The notes: generated from the letters alone by a model not told the origin. Positions 28,209 to 38,811 are shown, counted from the stretch's first letter. The stretch: DNA of 64,000 nt from Streptosporangiaceae bacterium (GCA_025964695.1 JAOPYK010000102.1:1-64000); one strand, 5' to 3'. Made by a program: numbers and translations.

Positions 28209-29557
28209 CCGAGACCCTGCTGAGGAGGACCTGGGCCCCGTCGATCGGCGGCTTCCGCCTGCCACGGATCCTGCTCCTGGTGGCGGGGCTGCTGGTGCTG
28301 CTGTCGGTCGTCCGGGCACTGACCGGGGCCGACGACATCACCTCCAGCGGCACCATCGCCGCGACGCTGCGGCTCGCCGTGCCGATCGGCCTGGCCGGGC
28401 TGGGCGGCCTGTGGGCCGAGCGGGCAGGCGTGGTCAACATCGGCCTCGAGGGCATGATGATCCTGGGCACCTGGACCGGTGCCTGGGCCGGTTACCAGTG
28501 GGGTCCCTGGGCCGGTGTGGCCGTGGGCATCCTCGGCGGGGCCCTCGGCGGGCTGGTGCACGCCATCGCCACCGTCACCTTCGGGGTCGACCACATCGTG
28601 TCCGGTGTGGCGATCAACATCCTCGGGATCGGGCTGACCCAGTTCCTGTCCGGCCTGCTGTTCAACACGGGCGCGGCGAAGGCTCTGGGCGGTGGTCCAC
28701 GCCAGTCGCCACCGGTGCAGTCGATCAGCACGATCACCATGCCGGTACTGTCCGGCGGGAAGATCTTCGGCTGGCAGAGCCCGGACGCGCTGGGCTGGCT
28801 GGAGCGCAAGCACTGGCTGCTCCTGTCCGACCTGTCCGGCATCCTGCGCGGGATGACCACCGATCTCTCGCTGCTCACCATCGTGGCGATTCTGCTGGTC
28901 CCACTGACGCTGTTCGTGCTCTGGCGGACGCCGTTCGGCCTGCGAGTACGTTCGTGCGGCGAGGATCCGTACGCCGCCGAGTCCCTGGGCGTGAAGGTCT
29001 ACCGCATGAAGTACGCCGCGGTGCTCATCTCCGGCGGGTGCGCGGGCCTGGCCGGGGCCTTCCTGGTGACCGTCTCCTCGCCGCTTTACCAGGACGGCCA
29101 GACCGGCGGGCGGGGCTACATCGGCCTGGCTGCCATGATCTTCGGTAACTGGCGGCCGGGCGGGCTCGCGGTCGGCTCGCTGCTGTTCGGCTACACCGAC
29201 GCGATGAACCTACGGGGAGGCGGTGACTCGGTGCATGCCCTGTTGCTGTTCGTCGCCGTCATCCTCGCCGTCATCGCCGTCTGGCAAATCGTCCGGGCCC
29301 GTACGCTGGCCGGCGAGGTCGGCGCGGCGGGAGACCTGGGGCGCAGAGCCATCCGCAACCGGTACCTCGCCGCGGTGATCGCCGTGCTGGCGAGTGCCCT
29401 GCTGCTGGTCTGGTTCGCGCTGAGCAATGAGGTGCCCGGTGAGCTGGTGTCCTTCACCCCGCACCTGACGACACTGCTGGTGCTGGCACTGGCCAGCCAG
29501 CGACTGCGCATGCCCGCCGCCGACGGGCTCATCTACCGCAAGGGCGAAGCCCGCTGA
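28205..29557 (+). CDS. Nucleoside ABC transporter permease 2
   Basis: 450 residues, ATG overlapping the previous stop by 4 bp. Polytopic permease with LRLAVPIGLAGLGGLWAERAGVVNIGLEGMMILGTW, the diagnostic segment of the second subunit in this importer class, and the cytoplasmic coupling loop RVRSCGEDPYAAESLGVKVYRMKY. The C-terminus carries two extra helices (RNRYLAAVIAVLASALLLVWF and a later one) beyond the usual core. It completes the importer; cdd follows 71 bp later. Confidence 0.93.
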   Translation: MTETLLRRTWAPSIGGFRLPRILLLVAGLLVLLSVVRALTGADDITSSGTIAATLRLAVPIGLAGLGGLWAERAGVVNIGLEGMMILGTWTGAWAGYQWGPWAGVAVGILGGALGGLVHAIATVTFGVDHIVSGVAINILGIGLTQFLSGLLFNTGAAKALGGGPRQSPPVQSISTITMPVLSGGKIFGWQSPDALGWLERKHWLLLSDLSGILRGMTTDLSLLTIVAILLVPLTLFVLWRTPFGLRVRSCGEDPYAAESLGVKVYRMKYAAVLISGGCAGLAGAFLVTVSSPLYQDGQTGGRGYIGLAAMIFGNWRPGGLAVGSLLFGYTDAMNLRGGGDSVHALLLFVAVILAVIAVWQIVRARTLAGEVGAAGDLGRRAIRNRYLAAVIAVLASALLLVWFALSNEVPGELVSFTPHLTTLLVLALASQRLRMPAADGLIYRKGEAR

Positions 29558-29628
29558 GCACATCCCCTCCGCGCTCGTGCGTCCGATGCGGCATCGATCG
29601 CGCGACCACCGGAGGGCTGGGGGAGTGA

Positions 29629-30092
29629 ATGAACGAGATCGACTGGGATGGGCTGCGCAGAGCGGCCGTGGCGGCGATGGGGCGGGCGTACGCGCCGTAC
29701 TCCGGCTTTCCCGTGGGGGCGGCGGCACTGGTCGACGACGGCCGGGTGATCAGCGGCTGCAACGTGGAGAACGCGTCGTACGGGCTCGGGCTCTGCGCGG
29801 AGTGCAGCCTGGTCTCCGCGCTCTACAGTGGCCGCCCGGCGGGGGACGCGGCGGACTCCACCAGGCCCGACCTCCAGGCGGTGCTGCGCAGGCCGTTGCT
29901 GGTGGCGCTGTCGGTGGTGGGCGGCGACGGTGAACCGCTGATGCCGTGCGGACGCTGCCGCCAGCTGTTGTGGGAGCACGGTGGCCCGGCGTTGCTGCTG
30001 GAGACCTCGACGGGCATCCAGCCGATGAGCGAAATCCTGCCCGATGCCTTCGGCCCTGACGACCTGGGCCGAAAGAAGAAGTGGGGAGCTTG

Positions 30093-30093
<1 letters not shown>
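29629..30093 (+). CDS. cdd: Cytidine deaminase
   Basis: 154 residues from ATG at 29629 after GGGGGAG. Deaminates cytidine/deoxycytidine to uridine/deoxyuridine. The zinc site is complete: Cys and catalytic Glu in LCAECSL, and the two Cys in MPCGRCRQLLWE; the N-terminal YAPYSGFPVGAAAL and GCNVENASYGLGLCAE are those of the small homotetrameric class. The C-terminal SEILPDAFGPDDL is conserved. The stop overlaps the deoA start (TGATG). Confidence 0.96.
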
Positions 30094-31376
<1,283 letters not shown>

Positions 31377-31455
31377 GGAGCCGGCCCGGCGGAGCCGCCT
31401 GGACGGAGCTGACGGAGATCCCCGCCTGGTGGGGCTGTACTTTGAGGAGATGACG

Positions 31456-32544
31456 ATGAAGCCGACCCTCGAGGACATTCGCAGAGCCCCGAAGGTGCTG
31501 TTGCATGACCATCTGGACGGCGGAGTGCGGCCGGAGACCATCGTCGATCTGGCCCGCGAGGGCGGCTACGACGGGCTGCCCACGACCGACCCGGCCGGGC
31601 TGCGCACCTGGTTCGCCGACGCGTCGGACTCCGGATCGCTGGAGCGCTACCTGGAGACCTTCAACCACACGGTCGCCGTGATGCAGAGCGTCGAGGCCCT
31701 CGAGCGGGTGGCGTACGAGTGCGCAGAGGACCTCGCCAAGGACGGCATCGTCTATGCCGAGGTGCGCTACGCCCCGGAACTGCACACCAGCACCGGGCTC
31801 AGCCTGGAGCAGGTCGTCGAGGCGGTGCTGGAGGGCTTCCGCAGGGGCGGCTCCGAGTTCGGCATCCGGGTCGGCACGCTGGTCACCGCCATGCGCCACC
31901 AGGCCCGCAGCATGGAGATCGCCCAGCTGTCGGTGAACTACCGCGACTCCGGGGTGGTGGGCTTCGACATCGCGGGCGCCGAGGCCGGTTATCCACCCAC
32001 CCGGCACCTGGACGCCTTCGAGTACCTCCAGCGTGAGAACTCGCACTTCACCATCCACGCCGGTGAGGCGTTCGGGCTGCCGTCGATCTGGCAGGCCATC
32101 CAGTGGTGCGGTGCGGACCGCCTCGGCCACGGCGTCCGCATCATCGACGACATCACCGACGGGAAGACCGAGCACCCCCATCTCGGCCGGCTGGCCGACT
32201 ACGTCCGTGACAAGCGGATCCCGCTGGAGATGTGCCCCAGCTCCAACATCCAGACCGGCGCCGCCAAGTCCATCGCCGAGCATCCGATCGGCCTGCTGCG
32301 CCGTCTCAACTTCAGGGTCACCGTCAACACCGATAACCGGCTGATGAGCAAGACCAGCCTGTCGGAGGAGTTCGCCAAGCTGGTCGAGGTGTTCGACTAC
32401 GACTGGGACGACCTGCGGTGGTTCACCGTCAACGCGATGAAGTCGGCCTTCATCGGCTTCGACGAACGGCTGGAGTTCATCAACGGTGTGATCAAGCCGG
32501 GATTCGAGCAGCTCAAATGGCGCTCGGGGCGCCCGCTGGTATGA
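31456..32544 (+). CDS. add: Adenosine deaminase
   Basis: 362 residues. GAGGAG (31444-31449) directs initiation to ATG 31456; ATG 31450 would have no spacing. Deaminates adenosine to inosine, which the purine nucleoside phosphorylase across the locus can then cleave. Metal and catalytic residues: HDHLDGG at the N-terminus, HAGE, GHG and CPSSN, and the C-terminal TDN where many homologues have [16 protein letters not shown] and [18 protein letters not shown] are family landmarks. It overlaps the next gene by 4 bp. Confidence 0.95.
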   Translation: MKPTLEDIRRAPKVLLHDHLDGGVRPETIVDLAREGGYDGLPTTDPAGLRTWFADASDSGSLERYLETFNHTVAVMQSVEALERVAYECAEDLAKDGIVYAEVRYAPELHTSTGLSLEQVVEAVLEGFRRGGSEFGIRVGTLVTAMRHQARSMEIAQLSVNYRDSGVVGFDIAGAEAGYPPTRHLDAFEYLQRENSHFTIHAGEAFGLPSIWQAIQWCGADRLGHGVRIIDDITDGKTEHPHLGRLADYVRDKRIPLEMCPSSNIQTGAAKSIAEHPIGLLRRLNFRVTVNTDNRLMSKTSLSEEFAKLVEVFDYDWDDLRWFTVNAMKSAFIGFDERLEFINGVIKPGFEQLKWRSGRPLV

Positions 32545-33275
32545 CCGGCAAGCGGGTCTTCCGCTCGACGGCCGCACGGGTCAGCGGCTGGGCATGGCTG
32601 GTCTTCGCCGCGGTCAACATGGTCGACCTCGCCATGCGCGGCCGCGACTCGGCCGCGCTGATCGCCGCGGCGGTCCTGCTGCTGGGCTGTGGCATCGCCT
32701 ACGTCATCGGCCTGCGGCCATGCGTGGTCGCGGACGAGACCGGAGTGCGGGTGCACAACCCCCTGCGGGACATCGTGGTCCCCTGGTCGGCCCTGGAGAA
32801 GATCGCTGCCCCCGGCTCCCTCCGGATCACCTACACCGGCTCGGACGGCGAACGGCATGAGGCGCGCTCGTGGGTGCTCCAGACCTCGCCGCGCGAGCGC
32901 GCCAAGGCCGAAAGGCGGGCCGCTCGAAGCCCTGAGGACGACATCGCGCGGTACGTCATGAACCGCACCCCCGCCGATTTCGCCGCGGAACAGCTCACCG
33001 AACTCGCAGAGGCCCACCGCCGGACCAGCAAGGCCTCCACCGGTGCAGCCCAGGCCGGAGCAGCCCCAACCGGTGCCGCCGACACGGGTGGCAGTGGTGG
33101 CCAAAGTGGCGCGGGTGCCGCCGACACGGGTCGCACGGGTGGCACGGGTGCTGCGGGTTCGGGTTCGGGCGACGAGTCGGCCGGGCGGGTGAACTGGTGG
33201 CCGCCGGCCGTCGTGGCCCTGGTCGGACCGACCCTCCTGCTGATCGGCGTAGTCCTGGCCGTGACCCTCCGCTGA
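32541..33275 (+). CDS. PH-domain membrane protein
   Basis: 244 residues, ATG overlapping the add stop by 4 bp. Two N-terminal hydrophobic helices ([35 protein letters not shown]) precede a bacterial PH-like domain (about 58-105: [27 protein letters not shown]). A Gly/Ala/Thr-rich repeat region ([22 protein letters not shown]) leads to a C-terminal helix ([25 protein letters not shown]). The domain set matches actinobacterial bPH2/PH_6-type proteins. Its role is unknown; the coupling to add may be incidental. Confidence 0.78.
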   Translation: MTGKRVFRSTAARVSGWAWLVFAAVNMVDLAMRGRDSAALIAAAVLLLGCGIAYVIGLRPCVVADETGVRVHNPLRDIVVPWSALEKIAAPGSLRITYTGSDGERHEARSWVLQTSPRERAKAERRAARSPEDDIARYVMNRTPADFAAEQLTELAEAHRRTSKASTGAAQAGAAPTGAADTGGSGGQSGAGAADTGRTGGTGAAGSGSGDESAGRVNWWPPAVVALVGPTLLLIGVVLAVTLR

Positions 33276-33510
33276 ACTGGATCGCCCGGCCAGTCCTGGT
33301 CCCCACGGTGGACATTTTCTGGTCCCTTAATAAAAGGCATCGTTGATAAATGGAGATCCATTCGATGTGATAGCTCACCTGCAGAACAGCGCTTCACTAA
33401 AATGCCGGAAATGACAGATTGGCGGCGACCTGGACGAGCGGCGACTGCCGGCATGACGAGACTGCCCGCCGAATTCTTGGAGTCCGCCATGCCTGCGCGT
33501 CCCGACATCA
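33276..33510. other. AT-richer intergenic stretch with promoter-like element
   Basis: About 235 bp between two convergent genes, clearly less GC-rich than the rest around 33310-33400. TTGATA (33343-33348) and TGTGAT (33366-33371) are spaced 17 bp like a vegetative promoter reading rightwards, although both flanking genes end here. A 51-codon frame (ATG 33402 to TGA 33557) follows but has no clear ribosome binding site and runs into the mutase gene. Confidence 0.35.
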
Positions 33511-35622
33511 TCACGGAAAGGAGAACAGAACTGAGAGGGCGGCGCGGAGGGCGGTGAGTTCGGCGGCCGACTGAGCTCTGACCGCGGCGACCTCGTCACC
33601 GGACGCTCCGACCGGGGCGACGACCTCGAGGTAGCACTTGAGCTTCGGTTCGGTCCCGGACGGGCGTACGACCACCCGTGCGCTACTGCCCGGCTGTTCG
33701 GAATCCCCTGTCGCGGGGTCCAGGCGCGCGGGGTCTAGTCGCGCGGGGTCTAGGCGAAAGCGCAGCCCATCGGTCGGTGGCAGTCCGCCCACGCCCGCGG
33801 CCAGGTCGTCGACCGCCGTGACGGCGCGGCCCGCCAGTTCCGACGGCGGGGCCTTCCGGAGCCGGGCCATCGCGTCGGTGATCAAGGCGACATCGTCCAC
33901 CCGGAAGGAGAGCTGGCCGGTCGCGTGCACGCCGTACCGCCGGGCCTGGTCGTCGAGCAGATCCAGCAGCGTACGGCCGTCGCGCTTGGCCTCGGCGGCC
34001 AGTCCGGCGACCGCCAGGGCCGCACCGATGCCGTCCTTGTCGAGGACGATGGGGCCGTCGTCGCCGCCCACGCAATAGCCCAGCGCCTCCTCATAGCCGA
34101 AGACGAACCGGTCGCCGGGCCCCGCGGCCTTGACGATCCACTTGAAACCGGTGAGCGACTCGGCGAAACGGACTCCGTGCGCCGCCGCGATCCGGCCCAG
34201 CAGGGACGAGGAGACGATCGTGGTCACCACGGTCCGGTCGCTGCCGCTGGTATGCCGCAGGATGTGCTCGGCCAGCAACCCGCCGACCTCATCCCCGGTC
34301 AGCATGCGCCATTCGCGTGGAATGTCCTGCCCAGGATCGGCGGTAGAGCCCGCCGCGGGGCCGGATGTCGGAGCGGCCGGTGTCGCTCGTGGGGGCAGCG
34401 GAACCGCGACGGCGCAGCGGTCGGCGTCGGGGTCGTTCGCGATCGCCAGATCGGCGCCCTGGGACTCGGCCAGGCGCAGCACCAGATCCATCGCCCCTGG
34501 CTCTTCCGGGTTCGGGAACGCCACGGTCGGGAAGTCCGGATCGGGGGTGATCTGCTCGTCGACCAGCAGCGGAGCCGGGAATCCGGCATGCCGGAACGCC
34601 TGGATCAGGGTCGTCGCCCCCACGCCGTGCAGCGCGGTGTACGCCACCGTGAGGTCGCGTGCGGTGCCCAGCGGAGTTTTGGCGAGCGACTGGAGGTACG
34701 CCTCGACGATCTCCTCACCGAGGACGGTCCAGCCGTCGCCCACCGGGAGCTCATCGACCCGGCCCACCGCGTCGATGGCATCGGAGATCTCCGCGTCCAG
34801 CGGCGGCACGATCTGCGCGCCGTCGCCCCAGTAGACCTTGTAGCCGTTGTCCCGCGGCGGGTTGTGGCTGGCCGTCACCATGACCCCGGCGTCCGCGCCC
34901 AGGAACCGTAGGGCGAAGGCCAGCACCGGAGTCGGCAGCGTACGCGGCATGAGCCACGCGGTCAGCCCCGCTCCGGTCATGACGCCGGCCGTGTCCCGGG
35001 CGAACTGCTCCGACCCGTGCCGCGCGTCATAGCCGATCACCACCGACGGTACAGGCCGCTCGCCGGGCGAGGGCCGTCCGGCGTCGGCACGCGAGGGCCG
35101 TCCGGCTTCGGCACGCGGAGGCCTTCCGGCTTTGGCATGCGAGGGCCGTCCGGCTTTGGCATACGGGGGCTGTCCCGCGTCGGCGTGCGAGGAGGATGTC
35201 GTGGGCGCGAGGAGACGAGCGGCCAGACCGGCGGCGGCGCGCATGACGGTGACCCGGTTCATCCGGTTGGGACCCGCGCCCAGCTCCCCGCGGAGTCCCG
35301 CCGTGCCGAACTCCAGCTTGGCACCGAACCGGTCGGCCAGCGCGGCCTGCGCGGCCTGCGCGGCCTGCGCGGCCTGCGCCGCAATGGCGGACACAGGCCG
35401 GCCTTCGCTCCGCCCGGTCGCCGCTTCGGCGCCTGTACCCGTCCTGGCCTCCGCCTCGGCCTCGGCCTCGCCGGTCGCCGCTTCGGCCCCGGCCTCAGCC
35501 TGGGGCTCGCCAGCGTGGCTCGGGGCGGTGGCGTCCAGCAGTGCTTGCAGCTCGGCCCGGGTGACCGGGTCCGGGTCCTGCGCCAGCCAATCCAGAGCCC
35601 GCTCGCGATACGTGCCCATCAC
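33511..35622 (-). CDS. Phosphohexomutase-superfamily enzyme (PmmB/PGM2-like, possible phosphopentomutase)
   Basis: 703 residues, longer than the usual 540-560, because of inserted low-complexity segments. Catalytic serine in VTASHNPPRDNGYKVYWGDGA (about residue 250), Mg site DPDADRCAV, sugar-binding GFKWI and EEALGY, and C-terminal phosphate-binding RPSGTEPKLKCYLE are intact. The DNGYKVYW variant and the neighbouring pnp resemble mycobacterial pmmB beside deoD and PGM2-type enzymes, so conversion of (deoxy)ribose-1-phosphate to the 5-phosphate is likely (inference). Insertions: an Ala/Glu-rich stretch, AAQ repeats from 9-bp units at 35342-35377, eight-residue AGRPS repeats, and LDPAR repeats near the C-terminus. 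Confidence 0.9.
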   Translation of the reverse strand: MMGTYRERALDWLAQDPDPVTRAELQALLDATAPSHAGEPQAEAGAEAATGEAEAEAEARTGTGAEAATGRSEGRPVSAIAAQAAQAAQAAQAALADRFGAKLEFGTAGLRGELGAGPNRMNRVTVMRAAAGLAARLLAPTTSSSHADAGQPPYAKAGRPSHAKAGRPPRAEAGRPSRADAGRPSPGERPVPSVVIGYDARHGSEQFARDTAGVMTGAGLTAWLMPRTLPTPVLAFALRFLGADAGVMVTASHNPPRDNGYKVYWGDGAQIVPPLDAEISDAIDAVGRVDELPVGDGWTVLGEEIVEAYLQSLAKTPLGTARDLTVAYTALHGVGATTLIQAFRHAGFPAPLLVDEQITPDPDFPTVAFPNPEEPGAMDLVLRLAESQGADLAIANDPDADRCAVAVPLPPRATPAAPTSGPAAGSTADPGQDIPREWRMLTGDEVGGLLAEHILRHTSGSDRTVVTTIVSSSLLGRIAAAHGVRFAESLTGFKWIVKAAGPGDRFVFGYEEALGYCVGGDDGPIVLDKDGIGAALAVAGLAAEAKRDGRTLLDLLDDQARRYGVHATGQLSFRVDDVALITDAMARLRKAPPSELAGRAVTAVDDLAAGVGGLPPTDGLRFRLDPARLDPARLDPATGDSEQPGSSARVVVRPSGTEPKLKCYLEVVAPVGASGDEVAAVRAQSAAELTALRAALSVLFSFP
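35068..35187 (-). repeat. Five 24-bp tandem repeats inside the mutase gene
   Basis: Five units of exactly 24 bp (35068, 35092, 35116, 35140, 35164), diverging by one to six bases each, share a GGGCCGTCCGGC core. In frame they encode the octapeptide repeat xAGRPSxA. Because 24 is a multiple of three, copy-number change would not break the frame. Confidence 0.9.
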
Positions 35623-35662
35623 TGATCGTCACCCCACCTTTTCCCGTTGATCAGCGCCTGGC

Positions 35663-36475
35663 TCAGAGCTTGGTGACGACCGTGGCGAGGAGCTTGCCCA
35701 TGCGGGCGGCGGCGGCCTTGCCGGCGGCGAGCACTTCCTCGTGGTCGAGGTGCTGGTCGGAGAGGCCGGCCGCGACGTTGGTGACCAGGGAGATGCCCAG
35801 CACCTCGGCGCCGAAGCCGCCCCCCAGCCCCTGACGGGCCGCGATGGCCTCCAGCACGGTCGACATGCCCACCACGTCGGCGCCCATGGTCCGCAGCATG
35901 CGGATCTCGGCGGGGGTCTCGTACGTCGGCCCGCGGAACGCCGCGTACACGCCCTCGGCGAGCGACGGGTCGGCTTCGCGGGCGAGGGCGCGCAGCCGCT
36001 TGGAGTAGACCTCGGACAGATCGAGGAACGTGGCGCCGGTCAGCGGGTTGGCCCCGGTCAGGTTGAGATGGTCGCTGATCAGCACCGGATCGCCGACCCG
36101 CTGGGTCTCCGGCCGCAACCCACCGGCGGCGTTGGTCAGGATCACGGTATGCACCCCGGCGGCCAGCGCCGTCCGGATGCCGTGCACCACCGGGTCCACG
36201 CCGCGGCCCTCGTACAGATGCGTCCGGCCGAGGAACACCAGGGCGCGCCGGCCGCCGACGTTCACCGCGCGGATCGTGCCCGCGTGCCCCTGCACGGCGG
36301 GCGCCGCGAAGCCCGGCAACTCGGTGACGGGTAGTTCCACCTCGGCCTCGCCGAGGGCATCGGCGGCCGGCACCCAGCCGGAGCCCATCACCAGGGCGAC
36401 GTCGAACGCGTCGAAGGTACGGGACCGCAACTCGTCCGCGGCGGCCCGGGCCAGATCAGAAGCCTCTTTGCTCAC
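35663..36475 (-). CDS. Purine-nucleoside phosphorylase
   Basis: 270 residues, GTG at 36475. Phosphorolyses inosine/guanosine (class I trimeric type) to base and ribose-1-phosphate. Phosphate and nucleoside sites: GSGWV loop, QGHAGTI, GRTHLYEG, TNAAGGLRPE, DHLNLTGANPLTG, the signature GPTYETPAEIRML, and GADVVGMSTVLEA followed by LVTNVAAG. It sits 40 bp before the mutase gene and 17 bp after the cyclotransferase-like gene, forming a three-gene leftward unit that faces the add/deoA/cdd unit. Corresponds to mycobacterial deoD/punA by neighbourhood. Confidence 0.95.
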   Translation of the reverse strand: MSKEASDLARAAADELRSRTFDAFDVALVMGSGWVPAADALGEAEVELPVTELPGFAAPAVQGHAGTIRAVNVGGRRALVFLGRTHLYEGRGVDPVVHGIRTALAAGVHTVILTNAAGGLRPETQRVGDPVLISDHLNLTGANPLTGATFLDLSEVYSKRLRALAREADPSLAEGVYAAFRGPTYETPAEIRMLRTMGADVVGMSTVLEAIAARQGLGGGFGAEVLGISLVTNVAAGLSDQHLDHEEVLAAGKAAAARMGKLLATVVTKL

Positions 36476-36492
36476 GTACCTACGGTAGAGGG

Positions 36493-36945
36493 CTATTCGC
36501 CCAGACTCTTACACGGACGGGTCCGTAGATCCTTCACATAATCGTCCGGGGCGCCGGCCTTCTCGGCCGCGTCGGCCACAATTCCCAGATAGCGCGCCGA
36601 CGGCAGGCCGCCCTCGTAGTCGTCCAGGACGTACAGCCAGCACAGGGCATCGCCGTCCAGGGTCTCGACCCGTACCCGGATCTTGTGGTGCAGGATGAGC
36701 TCGTTGCCGCCCCACAGGTCGAGCTGTTGCTCGTCCATCTCAGGCACGTCATAGATCGCCACGAAGACGTGCTCATCGGCGTCCTCGACCACCGTGGCGA
36801 GCGGGCCGTCCCAGCCGACGTCCTGGCCGCCGAAGGTGAGCCGCCATCCCTGCAGCCAGCCGGTTCCGTGCAGGGGCGAATGCGGGGCCCGCTGAGCCAT
36901 CTGCTCAGGGTCCATGTTGGAGTCGTATGCCGCGTACAAGGCCAC
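36493..36945 (-). CDS. Gamma-glutamylcyclotransferase-like protein
   Basis: 150 residues from GTG at 36945 (MALYAAYDSNMDPEQM). The N-terminal YAAYDSNM corresponds to the YGSN substrate loop of the GGCT/AIG2 fold, though Asp replaces the usual Gly. WLQGWRLTFGG and the C-terminal WLYVLDDYEGGLPSARYLGIVADAAEKAG are strongly conserved in actinobacterial relatives. The start has no good ribosome binding site. Substrate unknown; true gamma-glutamyl amino acid cyclotransferase activity is not assured. It is divergent from the LpdA-like gene, as in mycobacteria (Rv3304/lpdA region). Confidence 0.82.
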   Translation of the reverse strand: MALYAAYDSNMDPEQMAQRAPHSPLHGTGWLQGWRLTFGGQDVGWDGPLATVVEDADEHVFVAIYDVPEMDEQQLDLWGGNELILHHKIRVRVETLDGDALCWLYVLDDYEGGLPSARYLGIVADAAEKAGAPDDYVKDLRTRPCKSLGE

Positions 36946-37080
36946 GATCTGCAAGGGTACGGTGTCCGGTCCGCGGAATGGAGCAGTGGCACCCGGTTTC
37001 CCCTTCGTGGTTCTCCCCGGCCCGGCGGCAACCGCCACGACTACGCCCAACCACCCCCCAAGGTAAGAAACAATGGACAC

Positions 37081-38466
37081 GTGACCAGGATCGTGATCAT
37101 CGGAGGAGGCCCAGGCGGCTATGAGGCCGCTCTCGTCGCGGCGCAACTCGGCGCCGAGGTGACCGTGGTGGAGCGGGACGGTCCGGGGGGCGCCTGCGTG
37201 CTCACCGACTGCGTGCCGTCCAAGACGCTCATCGCCACCTCCACCCGGATGGCCGTCATGTCCGAGTCGAGCCGGCTGGGTCTGCGCTTCTCGGGCGGAT
37301 CGGACGGCGAGGTCGGGGGTCTCCTGGCCGACATGGCCGTGGTCAACAAGCGGGTACGCGATCTGGCCCGGGCGCAGTCCTTCGACGTCGCCGAACGGCT
37401 GGGTTACGAGGACGTGCGGATCGTGCGCGGCGACGCCCGGCTGGCCGACTCGCACACCGTCGAGGTCTGCGGGGAGCGGATCTCCACCGACATCGTGCTG
37501 ATCGCGACCGGTGCGACGCCCCGGGTGCTGCCGGGCGCCGAGCCGGACGGTGAGCGCATCCTCACCTGGCGGCAGCTGTGGGACCTCCCGGCGCTGCCCG
37601 AGGAGCTCATCGTGGTCGGCTCCGGGGTCACGGGCGCCGAGCTGGCCGCGGCCTACCAGGCGCTCGGCTCGAAGGTCACCCTGGTCTCCTCCCGGGATCG
37701 GGTGCTGCCCAACGAGGACGCCAACGCCGCCGCGGTGCTCGAAGAGGTCTTCCGGCGCCGGGGCATGAACGTCCTGTCCCGTTCGCGCGCAGGTGCGGTG
37801 GAGCGTTCCGGAGACGGGGTCATCGTGACTCTGGAGGACGGCCGCAAGGTCGAGGGCTCGCACTGCCTGATGACGGTCGGCATGGTGCCCAACACCCGCG
37901 GGATCGGGCTGGAGGCGGCGGGCGTGAAGCTCTCCAGGGGCGGCTTCGTGGAGGTCGACAAGGTGTCGCGCACCTCGGCCTCGCACATCTACGCCGCCGG
38001 AGACTGCACCGGTGTCCTCATGCTGGCCTCGGTGGCGGCCATGCAGGGCAGGATCGCCATGTGGCACGCGCTGGGCGAGGCGGTCCAGCCGCTCAAGCTG
38101 GGCTGGGTGGCCGCGAACATCTTCACCGATCCCGAGGTCGCCACCGTCGGCGTCTCGCAGCAGATGATCGATACCTGCGAGGTCGACGCCCGCACCGTCA
38201 TGCTGCCGCTGTCCACCAATCCGCGCGCCAAGATGCAGGGTTTCGAGGACGGCTTCGTCAAGCTCTTCTGCCGTCCCTCCACCGGGATCATCCTGGGCGG
38301 AGTGATCGTCGCGCCGCGGGCCAGCGAGCTCATCCTTGGGCTGTCGATCGCGGTGCAGCAGCACCTCACCGTCGATCAGCTGGCGCACACCTTCGCGGTC
38401 TATCCCTCGCTGTCCGGCAGCCTTACCGAGGCCTCCCGCCGCCTCATGCGCGAGTCCGCGTACTGA
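37081..38466 (+). CDS. lpdA: LpdA-type NAD(P)H-quinone / flavoprotein disulfide reductase
   Basis: 461 residues from GTG at 37081 (MTRIVIIGGGPGGYEAALVAAQLG, FAD-binding). The redox segment GACVLTDCVPSKT keeps two cysteines in CxxxxC spacing. NAD domain IVVGSGVTGAELAAAY and second FAD motif IYAAGDCTGV follow. At the C-terminus the HPTxxE catalytic His of lipoamide dehydrogenase is replaced: VYPSLSGSLTEASRRLM. This His-less form is typical of the LpdA quinone-reductase-like group (M. tuberculosis Rv3303c), so pyruvate dehydrogenase E3 function is unlikely. No strong ribosome binding site is visible. Confidence 0.9.
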   Translation: MTRIVIIGGGPGGYEAALVAAQLGAEVTVVERDGPGGACVLTDCVPSKTLIATSTRMAVMSESSRLGLRFSGGSDGEVGGLLADMAVVNKRVRDLARAQSFDVAERLGYEDVRIVRGDARLADSHTVEVCGERISTDIVLIATGATPRVLPGAEPDGERILTWRQLWDLPALPEELIVVGSGVTGAELAAAYQALGSKVTLVSSRDRVLPNEDANAAAVLEEVFRRRGMNVLSRSRAGAVERSGDGVIVTLEDGRKVEGSHCLMTVGMVPNTRGIGLEAAGVKLSRGGFVEVDKVSRTSASHIYAAGDCTGVLMLASVAAMQGRIAMWHALGEAVQPLKLGWVAANIFTDPEVATVGVSQQMIDTCEVDARTVMLPLSTNPRAKMQGFEDGFVKLFCRPSTGIILGGVIVAPRASELILGLSIAVQQHLTVDQLAHTFAVYPSLSGSLTEASRRLMRESAY

Positions 38467-38472
38467 GCGGGC

Positions 38473-38811
38473 CTACTCGCCGGGACGTTTCCGCCGGGCG
38501 GTGTCGTCCGGCAGGCCGTGCTGGTGCAGCCGGGACACCCGGAGATCCCCGGCGCTGATCGCCACCACGAAGGTGCTGGCGCCCAGGGCCAGGACGATGG
38601 TGAGGAAACGGATCCACCACTCGCCGGGCAGCAGTGCCAGCACCACGCACACGGGTGTCATGACAGCGAGGTGGCGGACCAGTATCCGGCCACGCCACCC
38701 CACGTCGGTCAGATCGTGCCTGACCCAGTCATGATTTTCGGCCGGCAACCGGAAGCCGAGAGCGTAGCGGACGCGCCGCCACGGCCCCGGGTCGCCCGCC
38801 AGCCGGGTCAC
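38473..38811 (-). CDS. DUF5313 membrane protein
   Basis: 112 residues from GTG at 38811. Begins PGPWRRVRYALGFRLPAENHDWVRHDLTD, the conserved amphipathic N-terminal block of DUF5313, followed by two transmembrane helices (LVRHLAVMTPVCVVLALLP and WIRFLTIVLALGASTFVVAI) and a short basic C-terminus ending in HGLPDD. Lies tail to tail with lpdA, 6 bp apart, and 36 bp downstream of the next gene on its strand. Function unknown. Confidence 0.8.
   Translation of the reverse strand: MTRLAGDPGPWRRVRYALGFRLPAENHDWVRHDLTDVGWRGRILVRHLAVMTPVCVVLALLPGEWWIRFLTIVLALGASTFVVAISAGDLRVSRLHQHGLPDDTARRKRPGE

Noticed and set aside
26568..28319. 583-codon minus-strand open frame across the ABC ATPase and permease
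   Set aside because: Antisense shadow of confident transporter genes; biased composition and no ribosome binding site.
33402..33557. 51-codon plus-strand frame between the PH-domain and mutase genes
   Set aside because: No ribosome binding site, no recognisable family, and it overlaps the mutase 3' end; kept only as part of the promoter-like observation.
35068..35377. CRISPR-like array
   Set aside because: The tandem units are directly adjacent without spacers and lie in frame within an enzyme gene.
36946..38388. Extension of the cyclotransferase frame far upstream (631 codons)
   Set aside because: The upstream part is antisense to lpdA; the family N-terminus (ALYAAYDSN) begins at 36945.
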